Notes: generated by a model from the letters alone, not told the origin. 64,000 nucleotides of DNA from Maridesulfovibrio sp. (GCF_963676065.1 NZ_OY780933.1:2071001-2135000); one strand, 5' to 3'. Counted from the stretch's first letter, positions 34,585 to 43,396 are shown. Numbers and translations: made by a program.

Positions 34585-34620
34585 ACAGGGCTGCGGGATA
34601 GCCCCCACAGCCCTGTAGCA
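34585..34620 (-). terminator. Hairpin after the membrane-protein gene
   Basis: CAGGGCTG and CAGCCCTG arms around a GC-rich loop are followed on the minus strand by TTTGCTT. It is the likely end of the transcript of the gene at 34669-35646. Confidence 0.55.
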
Positions 34621-34668
34621 AATCTATAAACTGTCAATCCAGTTAAGAACTGTCCTCGAATATATTTT

Positions 34669-35646
34669 TTAGGATAGGCCCAGATATAGAGTCATGGTTC
34701 CGGCCATGAGTGTGGCATGGGCGAGAATAACCAGCAGAGGGGCGAGACCGAGTCCTATTTTGTGACGCATGGGTGTTTCGCTTTTCCACGTCACAATCCA
34801 TATTGCACAGCAGGTAATGGTCAGCAGCAGCGATACGCCGAAGCTTAAGGCTACGGGAAGGTTGCTGATAAGAGCGGTGATGTTCGGACCGCATATGTAG
34901 TAGACTACACCGGCTGAAGCTATCATCTGCAAAATAGTCGGAAACAATGCCCAGCGGGCAACAACAGGCAGGCTGAATTTATAGTAATCACGCCCGAAAT
35001 CGTCTTTGTTGCGTCTTAGCACCAGATAAAGTCCGGACGCTGCCGCAGAAAAGGACAAAGCCATGATCAGGTATATCCCGGCAAGGCATAATCCCGCTTT
35101 ACTGGGCGGGCTCTGAAAGTAAGTATAAAATGGTACAGCAGGAACAGCCGGTGTTGGGCTCTCGATCTGCATTGTGAAGAACTTCTGCATGATCACAGTT
35201 GCAACGTATATAGTGGATACGCCGCCGATAGCACCAATCGATCCTAATAAGATATGCAGCGGTTTTTGCTTTTTAAGCTTTTTCCATGAAAATTTATACG
35301 GGATAAGCCCTGCCAGAGCGACTCCCAGTGAGATATAAAACATCATCGCCGGGGAGGAAGGGTTAATCATCCAGTCTTTGAGCCATGGTAGCTGGCGACA
35401 GAAGAATGCTCCGGCAGCTCCGAGGCAGAGAATAAACAGCAGGTACATGATCAAGGTCATGGTAATAATCTGCTGGGCAAGTTTGTCATAAAATACTTTT
35501 TTCCGTGCTTTTGCTGTAATTTCGAGGATTACAGCCATGATCGGGGCGCCGATGGCAGTAAGAGTGGCGAAATCGATCAAAGCCTTGGGCAGCATCTGGG
35601 CACTCACCATTGCTGTGAGTTGGATGGTTTCCATGGGGATGTTCAT
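34669..35646 (-). CDS. Polytopic membrane protein, family not recognised
   Basis: 325 residues with about eight hydrophobic helices (for example IITMTLIMYLLFILCLGAAG, LLGSIGAIGGVSTIYVAT, LCLAGIYLIMALSFSAA and GLAPLLVILAHATLMAG). The N-terminal helix followed by KARKKVFYDKLAQQI vaguely recalls quinol-oxidase-like subunits, but no heme ligand set was identified. It has a GAAGGA ribosome site and is monocistronic. It faces the cheA operon from the opposite strand and diverges from the CpoB/YbgF-like gene. Function is not assigned. Confidence 0.7.
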   Translation of the reverse strand: MNIPMETIQLTAMVSAQMLPKALIDFATLTAIGAPIMAVILEITAKARKKVFYDKLAQQIITMTLIMYLLFILCLGAAGAFFCRQLPWLKDWMINPSSPAMMFYISLGVALAGLIPYKFSWKKLKKQKPLHILLGSIGAIGGVSTIYVATVIMQKFFTMQIESPTPAVPAVPFYTYFQSPPSKAGLCLAGIYLIMALSFSAAASGLYLVLRRNKDDFGRDYYKFSLPVVARWALFPTILQMIASAGVVYYICGPNITALISNLPVALSFGVSLLLTITCCAIWIVTWKSETPMRHKIGLGLAPLLVILAHATLMAGTMTLYLGLS

Positions 35647-35852
35647 ATTTACATTCCTTCAATAAGTTTTTAAAAACTTCTTTTGTGAGAACTTTTGCCT
35701 TAATTTTGCACGGGACGCAAGGGCGAGAGTCTGTTCATTATGTAAAAGACCAGATATGCTTGCCAAATCTGATTAAGTGGCCTACTTTAAATCCGTTGAA
35801 ACTTGAACCAAATTCACCAGTTAGATTCAACATGCTTCCCGGAGAATATTTG

Positions 35853-36686
35853 ATGCAGTATTTACGAATCCTTCTTGTTATAATTCTTGCTTTCGGCGTT
35901 TGCGGATGTTTTGCAGCCAAACAGCCTGAAAAGCCCGCATGGGGCGGAAGTGAAGAGTGGCGCCTTAAAAGTCTTGAAGAAAATTTTCTTAATTTTAAGG
36001 AAGGACTGCGTCAGCAGAATGACTTGATTGAAAGCAACCACAAAGAAACTACCGCCCAGATAGAAAAGATAGAACAGCGGATGACCGAATTGGACAACTC
36101 TCTAGCTGAGCTCAAAGAAAACCAGCAAAAGATGATGGCCATGAAGGTGGAAGAAGAAATTACACCTGTAGAAACTGTTGTGGCTGAAGAAGTTGTTATG
36201 GGTGGCACTACCAGCAACGAGGAAAAACCATGGATGGTGGTGCCTGGAGAAAAGAGTACAGTCGATGGCGTAACAGCTAAAAAAGCAGCACAGACCCAAG
36301 TCTCAGCTCTCAGCGGGGAAGAACTGTATCAGGAAGGCGTGCGGCTGGTGATGAATGATCAGCCTCTTAAATCCCGTAAGCTTCTTGAACAGTATCTTTC
36401 CCAGAATCCTTCATCCAAGCTTGCGCCTAATGCTTTGTACTGGATTGGTGAAACTTATTATTCCGAGAAGAGTTTTGCGCAATCCATTCTTAAATTCAAG
36501 GAAGTCAGTAGACGTTTCCCCAAATCCGGGAAAGTTCCTGCCGCTATGCTTAAAATCGGGCTTGCCTACGATAAATTGGGTGACCGAGAGAATGCTGTTT
36601 TTTATTTACGAACTCTGATTGAAGATTATCCTAAGTCCGATCCCGCAAAAATCGGACGGGAACGTCTGCGCGCCATCGAAGGTTAG
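35853..36686 (+). CDS. YbgF/CpoB-like TPR lipoprotein
   Basis: A lipoprotein signal peptide (MQYLRILLVIILAFGVCGC, Cys at about 19), a coiled-coil segment (SLEENFLNFKEGLRQQ, then IEKIEQRMTELDNSLAELKE), a linker, and a C-terminal TPR array typical of YbgF/CpoB (LYQEGVRLVMNDQPLKSRKL, APNALYWIGETYYSEK, VPAAMLKIGLAYDKLGD). These proteins assist Tol-Pal and peptidoglycan synthesis at division. No tol gene is adjacent, and unlike E. coli CpoB this one is lipid-anchored. ATG 35853 is chosen for the GGAG site 9 bases upstream and the signal peptide; the frame is open 168 bases further. Confidence 0.82.
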   Translation: MQYLRILLVIILAFGVCGCFAAKQPEKPAWGGSEEWRLKSLEENFLNFKEGLRQQNDLIESNHKETTAQIEKIEQRMTELDNSLAELKENQQKMMAMKVEEEITPVETVVAEEVVMGGTTSNEEKPWMVVPGEKSTVDGVTAKKAAQTQVSALSGEELYQEGVRLVMNDQPLKSRKLLEQYLSQNPSSKLAPNALYWIGETYYSEKSFAQSILKFKEVSRRFPKSGKVPAAMLKIGLAYDKLGDRENAVFYLRTLIEDYPKSDPAKIGRERLRAIEG

Positions 36687-36703
36687 CCTAAACGGCGGCG
36701 CTG

Positions 36704-37918
36704 GTGGGTAATTTACAGGAAGAATACTTTGCCTGTCTGGCCTTGCGTTATACCGCAGGACTGGGGCCGAAATCATGGTCCGCCATCTTGCGTCATTACA
36801 GCTCCGCGTACGAGGGACTGAAAGATGCTGGCAATTGGCCGTCGCTAAGGCTTGCATCGGAAAAAAGTTCAAACGCGGCAATCAAGGAACTTTGGCGTAC
36901 CAAGGCGGAAGCTGAATACCGCGCTGCTATGCGTCTCGGGTTCGGAATTCTCCCGTGGAGCCATCCTTCGTTTCCCGCTTTGCTGAAAGAATTACCTGAT
37001 CCACCCACCTGTCTTTATTATTTCGGTGATCCACAGTTGCTTGGCAACCCCGCCGTAGCTATCGTGGGTTCCAGAAATAGCGGAAGGTTGGGGCAGGAGT
37101 ATGCTGCCCGGATTTCAGCTGATCTTTCCAAATGCGGAATCACCGTCATATCAGGTTTTGCTAAAGGTATTGATGCATGTGCCCATGAAGCGGCCTTGCT
37201 TGAAATCGGTTCCACAATCGCGGTTATGGGAACAGGGCTTGATGTTGAATCATATCCCCCGGATAGTGAGTGGCTTCGCAAACAGGTGATTGAATCAGGG
37301 CTGCTTCTTTCAGAATTTCCGCCGGGAACGAAACCTTTCGCACGAAATTTCCCTTTCCGTAATCGTCTTATCAGCGGCTTGAGCAGAGGAGTTGTTGTGG
37401 TGGAAGCTGAAGGGATCAGTGGAAGCCTGATCACCGCCCGGCTGGCCGGAGAACAGGGAAGGGAAGTCATGGCTATGCCCGGTCCCTGCGGTCACAGCAG
37501 TTTCACTGGATGCCTGCAACTGATAAAAGACGGCGCGGCACTTGTAGAAAGTGCCGATGATGTATTAATGAATATCGGACATACCCTTGAAGTGACAGGA
37601 GATTCTGCGCCGATGACGGCTGCCGGGGCTAATCGCAAGGCCCCGCCTGAGAAAATGCGTTCCGGTAGGCAAACTGACCATGCCGGATCTACGCAAAACA
37701 ATGAACAGGGCGCTATCTCGGTCGATATTATAGAATTGAAGCCTCCCGAGTCGGATATCGCAAGGGCTCTTGGAAGTGGCGGAAAGTTGCATATTGACGA
37801 AATTTCCCGTGCGGCGGGACTTGAGGTATCCGTAGCCGGAGCCGTGATACTGGGCATGGAAGTAAAGGGAATGGTTGTGCGCTTTCCCGGCATGTACTAT
37901 GATCTTAAACGTCGCTGA
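36704..37918 (+). CDS. dprA: DprA, DNA-processing protein
   Basis: Binds incoming single-stranded DNA and loads RecA in transformation. The Rossmann core has VAIVGSRNSGRLGQEYAARI (start near residue 110), ISGFAKGIDACAHEAAL, the VMGTGLDVESYPPD loop and FPFRNRLISGLSRGVVVVEA. A C-terminal winged-helix (about 335-404) matches the DprA DML1-like domain. The 404-residue length is usual. The start is GTG without a clear ribosome site, placed by the conserved N-terminus. It begins 17 bases after the lipoprotein gene. Confidence 0.94.
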   Translation: MGNLQEEYFACLALRYTAGLGPKSWSAILRHYSSAYEGLKDAGNWPSLRLASEKSSNAAIKELWRTKAEAEYRAAMRLGFGILPWSHPSFPALLKELPDPPTCLYYFGDPQLLGNPAVAIVGSRNSGRLGQEYAARISADLSKCGITVISGFAKGIDACAHEAALLEIGSTIAVMGTGLDVESYPPDSEWLRKQVIESGLLLSEFPPGTKPFARNFPFRNRLISGLSRGVVVVEAEGISGSLITARLAGEQGREVMAMPGPCGHSSFTGCLQLIKDGAALVESADDVLMNIGHTLEVTGDSAPMTAAGANRKAPPEKMRSGRQTDHAGSTQNNEQGAISVDIIELKPPESDIARALGSGGKLHIDEISRAAGLEVSVAGAVILGMEVKGMVVRFPGMYYDLKRR

Positions 37919-37961
37919 TACGGGGCGATTATTTTGAATTTTATTAGGAGAAGTCCGACTG

Positions 37962-38372
37962 ATGCAGAAAATTCCGGTTAAACTTGCGGCTCCGGGCATG
38001 AAGCTTGCCAAGCCGGTTACACGAGACAACGGCATGGTAGTTCTGGCCGAAGGTCTTGAACTGACCGATGGTATTATCCAGAAACTGGAATCCATGGATG
38101 TTGAACGCATAGTTGTAAAAGGAAACCCTGTCGATCTGGGAGATAACGATAACTCCTCGTGGGCCAAGAAATCTGAACGGATGGACCATCTCTTCCGCCG
38201 CTATGCAAAAGACAAATGGATGTTCCGGGTCAAAGGATTTTTCAAGGAATATTTCGACCTCAAGGCCGCAGCCCAGAAAGCTGAAGAAGAAGCTTGCAGA
38301 CTCGCCGAGGAGCAAGCCGCTGCAGAAGCTGCAGAAGCCGCTGAAGCCGCAGAAAACGGGGAGGAAGCATAG
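37962..38372 (+). CDS. Small protein with HD-GYP-N-like domain and Ala/Glu-rich tail
   Basis: Residues 1-55 (KLAAPGMKLAKPVTRDNGMVVLAEGLELTDGIIQKLESM...ERIVVKG) match the small domain often found in front of HD-GYP and HDOD proteins. The rest has FFKEYFDLKAAAQKAEEE and ends in an Ala/Glu repeat. TTAGGAG precedes the ATG. Its stop directly abuts the HDOD gene, so in this genome the N-domain is a separate polypeptide beside its usual fusion partner. A role in the same signalling pathway is inferred. Confidence 0.7.
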   Translation: MQKIPVKLAAPGMKLAKPVTRDNGMVVLAEGLELTDGIIQKLESMDVERIVVKGNPVDLGDNDNSSWAKKSERMDHLFRRYAKDKWMFRVKGFFKEYFDLKAAAQKAEEEACRLAEEQAAAEAAEAAEAAENGEEA

Positions 38373-39212
38373 ATGGTTGCCCAGGATCTTAAAACCAGCG
38401 TAAAGGGGCAGATTCTTTCTACCTCGGACCTGCCGACCCTGCCTTCGGTGCTTGATGAGGTGACCAAGCTTGTTGATGACCCAAATTCCTCCACCGAGCA
38501 GGTGGCGAAAGTAATTTCACGGGATCAGGTCTTATCTGCCAAGGTCCTGAAAATGGTTAATTCGCCCATTTACGGTTTCCCGGGCAGGATTACCACTATC
38601 CAGCATGCTCTTGTGCTGCTCGGACTTAACGTAATTCGCGGGATAATTATCTCCACATCCGTATTTGATATGATCCAGCAGGCCATGGCCGGACTTTGGG
38701 AGCACAGCATTGGATGTGCGATTGCCAGTGGAGCCATAGCAAAGGCTGCCGGGTTTGAAGATCCGGAGGAGTTTACCGTTGCCGGATTGCTTCACGATCT
38801 GGGCAAAGTTGTTACTGCGGTACAGTTGCCGGAACTTAATGAAGCGGTACGCATGACGGTGAAGGAAAAAGATCTGACCTATTACGAGGCAGAGCGCCAG
38901 ATTCTTGGATTCGGTCATGACCGCATTAATGCGTGGCTGGCAAGGCACTGGCATCTTCCACCTAATGTCCGTGAGGCTATGACCTATCATCATCACCCGG
39001 ATCGCGCGCAGTTCTATCAGCAGACCGCAGCTGTGGTTCATGTCGGTGATTTTCTGGTTCGTCTCTTTGAGTATGGCAACGGTGGTGATGACCAGATATC
39101 CTATTTTAAACCAGCTTCCATGAAAATTTTAAAGCTGAAGATGCGTGACCTTGAGCCGGTGATGGATGAAATCTCTGATAAGTTCATGGAGATTTCAGAT
39201 TTTGGCTTTTAA
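38373..39212 (+). CDS. HDOD-domain protein
   Basis: A 279-residue HDOD signalling protein: STSDLPTLPSVLDEVTKLVDDPNSS, KVLKMVNSPIYGF, the half-conserved HD core GLLHDLGKV and the YHHHPD segment. HDOD domains resemble HD-GYP but usually lack phosphodiesterase activity and act as regulators of motility, competence or cell cycle. GGGGAGG lies upstream and the ATG follows the previous stop directly. It is followed by a GGDEF-type gene. Confidence 0.88.
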   Translation: MVAQDLKTSVKGQILSTSDLPTLPSVLDEVTKLVDDPNSSTEQVAKVISRDQVLSAKVLKMVNSPIYGFPGRITTIQHALVLLGLNVIRGIIISTSVFDMIQQAMAGLWEHSIGCAIASGAIAKAAGFEDPEEFTVAGLLHDLGKVVTAVQLPELNEAVRMTVKEKDLTYYEAERQILGFGHDRINAWLARHWHLPPNVREAMTYHHHPDRAQFYQQTAAVVHVGDFLVRLFEYGNGGDDQISYFKPASMKILKLKMRDLEPVMDEISDKFMEISDFGF

Positions 39213-39296
39213 TTAAGTTATTTTTTTCGTAAAACTGTGAACCGTGGTCCTCTATAGCTTTGACGAGTCAGAACTGTTGATGTTAAGACTTAGCCC

Positions 39297-40262
39297 ATGG
39301 ATATAAATAAGGATCACTGTCAGATGGGACCAGCAAAGCATCGAGCCATTCTGGTTTCTCCAGATAAAGCCCTGCGAGACCTTCTATATGAAATCTGGTC
39401 GCCTGATATGCTGGAGTTTACCTGCTATACGGAAGCCTGTGGGGCAGTAGAGGATTTGTTCAATGATCCTCCGGATCTGCTTATAGTGGATAACAGGGTT
39501 GAAGATGTTCCTGCAAAGGAACTGGCCCGGCTGGTTAAGAGCGAGAATGTTTATCGCCAGCTTCCAGTCATAATCTGCCTCGACGAGAGTGACCTGCAGC
39601 GTACATGGGACTGGAACGAGATAGAGGTGGATGATTTTCTGATCCGGCCTTTTTTCATGCCCATTGTCCGTGAAAGAGTGAACCTGACTCTTTGCAGGGC
39701 TTTGCGAGCCCTTGATGCGAACCCTCTTTCAAAACTGCCCGGCAATACTTCCATCATTCAGCGCATTCAGAATCTTATTGACCGCGAGCAGGATTTTGCT
39801 CTCGCCTATTGCGACCTTGATCATTTCAAGTCCTTTAACGATAAATACGGCTTTTCGCGCGGCGATGAGGTGCTTATGATGAGCGCCCGCATCATCGTTA
39901 ATACCGTGAAAGGTTTTGCCGGTGAGCAGACTTTTGTAGGTCATGTAGGTGGTGACGATTTCGTGATTATCACTTCCCCGGATATTATTGAAGAAGTCTG
40001 CCAGCGGATAATTTTTTCTTTCGACGGCATCGTACCCAATTTTTACGATGTGGAAGATAGACAGCGCAAATCCATTGTTTCCAAAGACCGTCAGGGTAAT
40101 ACACAGACCTTTCCGCTGATGGCCATTTCCATTGCAGTAGTGTTTAATCTTAACGGTAAAATGAAGCATTTTGGTGAAGCTTCAGCAATTGCCATGAATC
40201 TTAAGAAAAAAGCCAAGGAAAATCCCAAGAGCAGTTATGTCCTTGACCGCAGGCATGCCTAA
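39297..40262 (+). CDS. Degenerate receiver-GGDEF protein
   Basis: The N-terminal 125 residues resemble a receiver (AILVSPDKALRDLLYE, LLIVDNRVED with the Asp retained), but the Lys of the switch is Arg (FLIRPF) and the acidic pair is lost. From about residue 140 a GGDEF domain follows: LAYCDLDHFKSFNDKYGFSRGDEVL and HVGGDDF in place of RxGGDEF. The Asp for Glu change and the changed RxGG lead make diguanylate cyclase activity uncertain; it could be a c-di-GMP or GTP sensor. It overlaps the Xer gene by 26 bases. Confidence 0.85.
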   Translation: MDINKDHCQMGPAKHRAILVSPDKALRDLLYEIWSPDMLEFTCYTEACGAVEDLFNDPPDLLIVDNRVEDVPAKELARLVKSENVYRQLPVIICLDESDLQRTWDWNEIEVDDFLIRPFFMPIVRERVNLTLCRALRALDANPLSKLPGNTSIIQRIQNLIDREQDFALAYCDLDHFKSFNDKYGFSRGDEVLMMSARIIVNTVKGFAGEQTFVGHVGGDDFVIITSPDIIEEVCQRIIFSFDGIVPNFYDVEDRQRKSIVSKDRQGNTQTFPLMAISIAVVFNLNGKMKHFGEASAIAMNLKKKAKENPKSSYVLDRRHA

Positions 40263-41199
40263 AGATTTACCGGAATATGCACAGGTCTTCATGACCTATC
40301 TGGATGTGGAAAAACGAGCATCCGCAGCTACACTACGCTCATATGCAAAAGACCTTTCCCAGTTTGAAGAATTTCTGGAAACACACAACGGAAGTTTAGC
40401 AGAACCTGGAAGTATAACCTCTGATCAGGTGCGCGGGTTTCTTGCCCGGCTGCATGGTCAACGCCTTGCTAAATCGACTCTATCCCGCAAACTTTCCTCC
40501 TTGCGTTCCTTTTTCAAATACATGGTTAAGCACCGGTTTATTGATAATGATCCCATGGTCGGGATCAGGAATCCTAAGCAGGAAATACGTCATCCCCGTT
40601 CGCTCAATGTGGATCAGGCCGTTAACCTGATGGATGCGCAGGTTGGGGAAGAACCGGCGGATAAGCGGGATCTGGCACTTGCTGAAATGCTCTACGGATC
40701 AGGACTTAGGGTGAGTGAAGCCATTTCTCTTGATTTATTCGATGTGGATACTTCAAGCGGGGTGGTCCGTGTTTCCGGTAAAGGAAATAAAGAACGCTTA
40801 TCTCCGCTGAGCGACACATCATGCCGGGCTGTGAATGATTATCTTGCCGTACGCAGCGAACTTGGTCCGTCCCTTGAAGAACAGGCCCTTTTTGTGGGTA
40901 ACCGCGGTGGAAGGCTGAATCGCAGGCAGGTTAACCGCATCCTCGCCCGTATGGCGGAAACAGCCGGACTTCATGAGGGAGTGCATCCGCACATGCTGCG
41001 ACATAGCTTCGCCTCGCACATGTTGCAGTCAGGGGCCGATATGCGTTCGGTTCAGGAACTTCTGGGACATGAACATTTGAGCACAACCCAGCGTTACACC
41101 CATCTTAATCTGCAGCAGATAATGAATGTTTATGATAAAGCGCATCCTTTAGCCGGTAACCAGTCCCCGGATTCAAGTAAAGATGAGGAAGACAAATAA
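40237..41199 (+). CDS. xerC: XerC/XerD-type tyrosine recombinase
   Basis: Resolves chromosome dimers at dif. The N-terminal SAM-like domain (YLDVEKRASAATLRSYAKDLSQFEEF) is followed by the catalytic domain with Arg in LYGSGLRVSEA, the HMLRHSFASHML box (His and Arg), LGHEHLSTTQRYTH and the Tyr nucleophile in QRYTH. The 320-residue length and lack of extra domains fit host Xer rather than phage integrases. ATG 40237 or 40255 are both possible. Whether it is XerC or XerD cannot be decided from the sequence alone. Confidence 0.88.
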   Translation: MSLTAGMPKDLPEYAQVFMTYLDVEKRASAATLRSYAKDLSQFEEFLETHNGSLAEPGSITSDQVRGFLARLHGQRLAKSTLSRKLSSLRSFFKYMVKHRFIDNDPMVGIRNPKQEIRHPRSLNVDQAVNLMDAQVGEEPADKRDLALAEMLYGSGLRVSEAISLDLFDVDTSSGVVRVSGKGNKERLSPLSDTSCRAVNDYLAVRSELGPSLEEQALFVGNRGGRLNRRQVNRILARMAETAGLHEGVHPHMLRHSFASHMLQSGADMRSVQELLGHEHLSTTQRYTHLNLQQIMNVYDKAHPLAGNQSPDSSKDEEDK

Positions 41200-41278
41200 A
41201 ATCAGGCCGGTTTGAGATAGTATTTTGTAAATAGTTGTGTTAAGCAAAAATTAACTTAACAATTCCGGAGGACGTTTA

Positions 41279-41815
41279 ATGAAAAAACAAACCGCAGCGG
41301 CAGTTACAAATGCAATTAATGACAAGAGCGAAGAAGCCCGTAAGGACGCCTTGTTTGAACTCCGTAGCCTGAAAAAAGATCTGGCTCAACTCGAGAAAGA
41401 ACTTTCCTCCAAAAAATGTGTGATCGAAGACCCCGCTTTTGATCTGGTCCACAGTGCTTTTGAAATTTTCCGTCACACTCAGGTGATGGCAGAGAATAGA
41501 AAACTTACTGCCCAGATTGATGAGAGTCTTGAGAAGGCATCGTTCAAGGATTATCTCGATGCAAAGGGGGCCCGGGTGCTTAAAAAGCCCGAAGGATGGC
41601 ACTGGATTTCCCCACAGGGCGAGATGCATTATTTAGGTGAATCTAACGACACTCAGGCTGCCGCTGAGAAGTTGGAATCTCTCATTACAAAGCGTAAGAA
41701 ACCGGTGGCAAAGAAAGCGGCAAAGCCGGCTGCTAAGAAGGCAGAACCCAAAAAGGATGCTGCTTCAAAAGCAGAGCCGAAGAAAGAAGATAACAAAGCG
41801 GCTGAAAAGAACTAA
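41279..41815 (+). CDS. Histone-H1-like Lys/Ala-rich protein, candidate nucleoid protein
   Basis: The first 120 residues contain a coiled coil (ALFELRSLKKDLAQLEKEL) and an EGWHWISPQGEMHYLGES segment of unknown fold. The last 55 are a basic KKPVAKKAAKPAAKKAEPKK-type tail, as in bacterial H1-like proteins, which suggests DNA or RNA binding. CCGGAGG lies upstream of the ATG. The gene follows the Xer recombinase and ends in a strong bidirectional terminator. No family name is offered; the tail is low-complexity and could be convergent. Confidence 0.7.
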   Translation: MKKQTAAAVTNAINDKSEEARKDALFELRSLKKDLAQLEKELSSKKCVIEDPAFDLVHSAFEIFRHTQVMAENRKLTAQIDESLEKASFKDYLDAKGARVLKKPEGWHWISPQGEMHYLGESNDTQAAAEKLESLITKRKKPVAKKAAKPAAKKAEPKKDAASKAEPKKEDNKAAEKN

Positions 41816-41833
41816 ATTTTTAGCTCACAATAT

Positions 41834-41870
41834 AAAAAGGGCGTTTCGCAAAATGCGAAACGCCCTTTTT
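41834..41870. terminator. Bidirectional terminator after the H1-like gene
   Basis: A perfect 17-bp stem (AAAAAGGGCGTTTCGCA and complement) with an AAA loop and terminal T-run. Confidence 0.88.
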
Positions 41871-42102
41871 AAAAGGTTTATCTTGAATTAATTTCTTTTG
41901 CATAAATAAAATTATATGAAGTATATAAATTGTTAAATGCATATTTAGGATAAGTGTTATTTTTACTTTGCATTAGCTGGATACGATTGAATCTAAACGT
42001 CAAATGTATTAAAAAATGTATTTTGTAAAGTAAATATATAGTTTTGATAGATTGTTTATGTACTAATTATATGAATGGGGCTTTGATAAGCGAATAATTG
42101 AT

Positions 42103-42690
42103 ATGAGTATTAATGCGACATTAGTAGATTCAGCAATCAACTTTGCTACAAAGGTTAATAGTTCCGAATTTTTTGTGGGCATTTTAGGTGGTATAATTGC
42201 AGGTCTGCTCGTGCCATGGTTAGTAATAATGTTTCGCTACATGTCAGGATTAGTGCTTATTTTTCGTAAGGAAGCTAATATTGCTGGAGTTTATGACTGT
42301 GAGTATTATATCCCTTGGAAGCCAGATGGTGAAAATGTTATTTATGAACGGATTGTGTTATTCAAGCTTGGAAAGCACTATTATGGTTTTCTAATCAATA
42401 ATAGTGATGATCCTCGCTATAGGAAGCTTGAAAAGCCAGGTCTGAGGCTTAAGGGAGAGGTCTTCATTTATCGCAACTTCATTGGATGGTGGATACATCC
42501 GTATACCGGAGACAATACTCACGGTGCTTTTAATATTGAAATTGATGTCGGAGGAAAAGTTCACCAAGGTAAGTGGAATGGAGAAAGCACAACATATAAT
42601 AAGATATTAGAAGGCAGATGGATCTGGAAAAGAACAGGTGTTCATTATAGCGTGTTTAAACTTATAAAGAATCGTTTTTTTGGTTATTAA
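42103..42690 (+). CDS. Membrane-anchored beta-rich protein of an AT-rich cassette
   Basis: 195 residues, not assigned to a family. One strong TM at about 25-44 (FFVGILGGIIAGLLVPWLVI), perhaps with a second short hydrophobic stretch, is followed by about 140 residues of alternating strands rich in Tyr, Trp and Gly (AGVYDCEYYIPW, KHYYGFLINN, NFIGWWIHPY, GKWNGES, GRWIWKR). TM anchor plus a small lipocalin-like barrel is the outline of Cap15-type effectors, but no nucleotide cyclase is present, so that is only a shape comparison. Codon use is much more AT-rich than in neighbouring core genes. The next gene starts 2 bases after its stop. Confidence 0.6.
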   Translation: MSINATLVDSAINFATKVNSSEFFVGILGGIIAGLLVPWLVIMFRYMSGLVLIFRKEANIAGVYDCEYYIPWKPDGENVIYERIVLFKLGKHYYGFLINNSDDPRYRKLEKPGLRLKGEVFIYRNFIGWWIHPYTGDNTHGAFNIEIDVGGKVHQGKWNGESTTYNKILEGRWIWKRTGVHYSVFKLIKNRFFGY

Positions 42691-42692
42691 CT

Positions 42693-43367
42693 ATGACTAT
42701 CTTTCATACAAAAATTGATGATGATGCAGAAGAATATATGTTGAACCTAAGTCAATTTGACAGTAAACATTTAAATTTCGTTTTTAATTCTGCATACAAA
42801 TTTAATGAACCATCAATGCAAATATCAAAATTGCAGGCGACTGCTTTGCAGTTTTTTATAAAAGCAAATAATTTTAAAAATATTGTTGAAGTTGGAAGTT
42901 TTGTCGGGTTTAGTGCCTTTTCCATGGCTTGTGTAATGGAACCTTCGTCAGAATTAGTGTCTATTGAGATAGACGAAGAACACCATAAACAATCAGAATT
43001 AAACCACTACGAGTACCTACGAGATTGTCAACAAGCAAGAGGGGCGGTACATAATATAAGTTTTGTTAATTCAGATGCAAAAGATATTTTGCCTAGAATA
43101 TACGATTATATCAAAGATATTGATTTGTTTTTCCTAGATGGGGATAAAGAGAACTACTGTTATTATTTGAATTGGGCGGAACTAAATCTTAAGTCTGGAG
43201 CTTATTTCATCGTTGATAATGCTTTGTTTAAAGGGGGGGTCTTAAACAACAATGGCAAATATGCTCAAAATATTCGCTTAATGACCGAGAAACTTTATCG
43301 CAGTGATGCGTTTGATTATTTTTTTCTGCCTGTTGGTGATTGCATGATAGTTGCAAAAAAAAGATAA
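42693..43367 (+). CDS. O-methyltransferase (family 3, COMT-like)
   Basis: 224 residues with the SAM motif NIVEVGSFVGFSAFSMA, SIEIDEEHHKQSE (acidic loop binding ribose) and the metal-binding Asp residues of cation-dependent O-methyltransferases in LFFLDGDKENY and FIVDNALFKGG. It would methylate a hydroxyl, catechol-like or carboxyl group; the substrate is unknown. It is AT-rich and coupled to the membrane protein upstream (2-base gap). A matching terminator stands behind it. The combination suggests a recently acquired two-gene unit. Confidence 0.83.
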   Translation: MTIFHTKIDDDAEEYMLNLSQFDSKHLNFVFNSAYKFNEPSMQISKLQATALQFFIKANNFKNIVEVGSFVGFSAFSMACVMEPSSELVSIEIDEEHHKQSELNHYEYLRDCQQARGAVHNISFVNSDAKDILPRIYDYIKDIDLFFLDGDKENYCYYLNWAELNLKSGAYFIVDNALFKGGVLNNNGKYAQNIRLMTEKLYRSDAFDYFFLPVGDCMIVAKKR

Positions 43368-43396
43368 ATTGAATGTTTTCGGTATATGTAGAAGCC

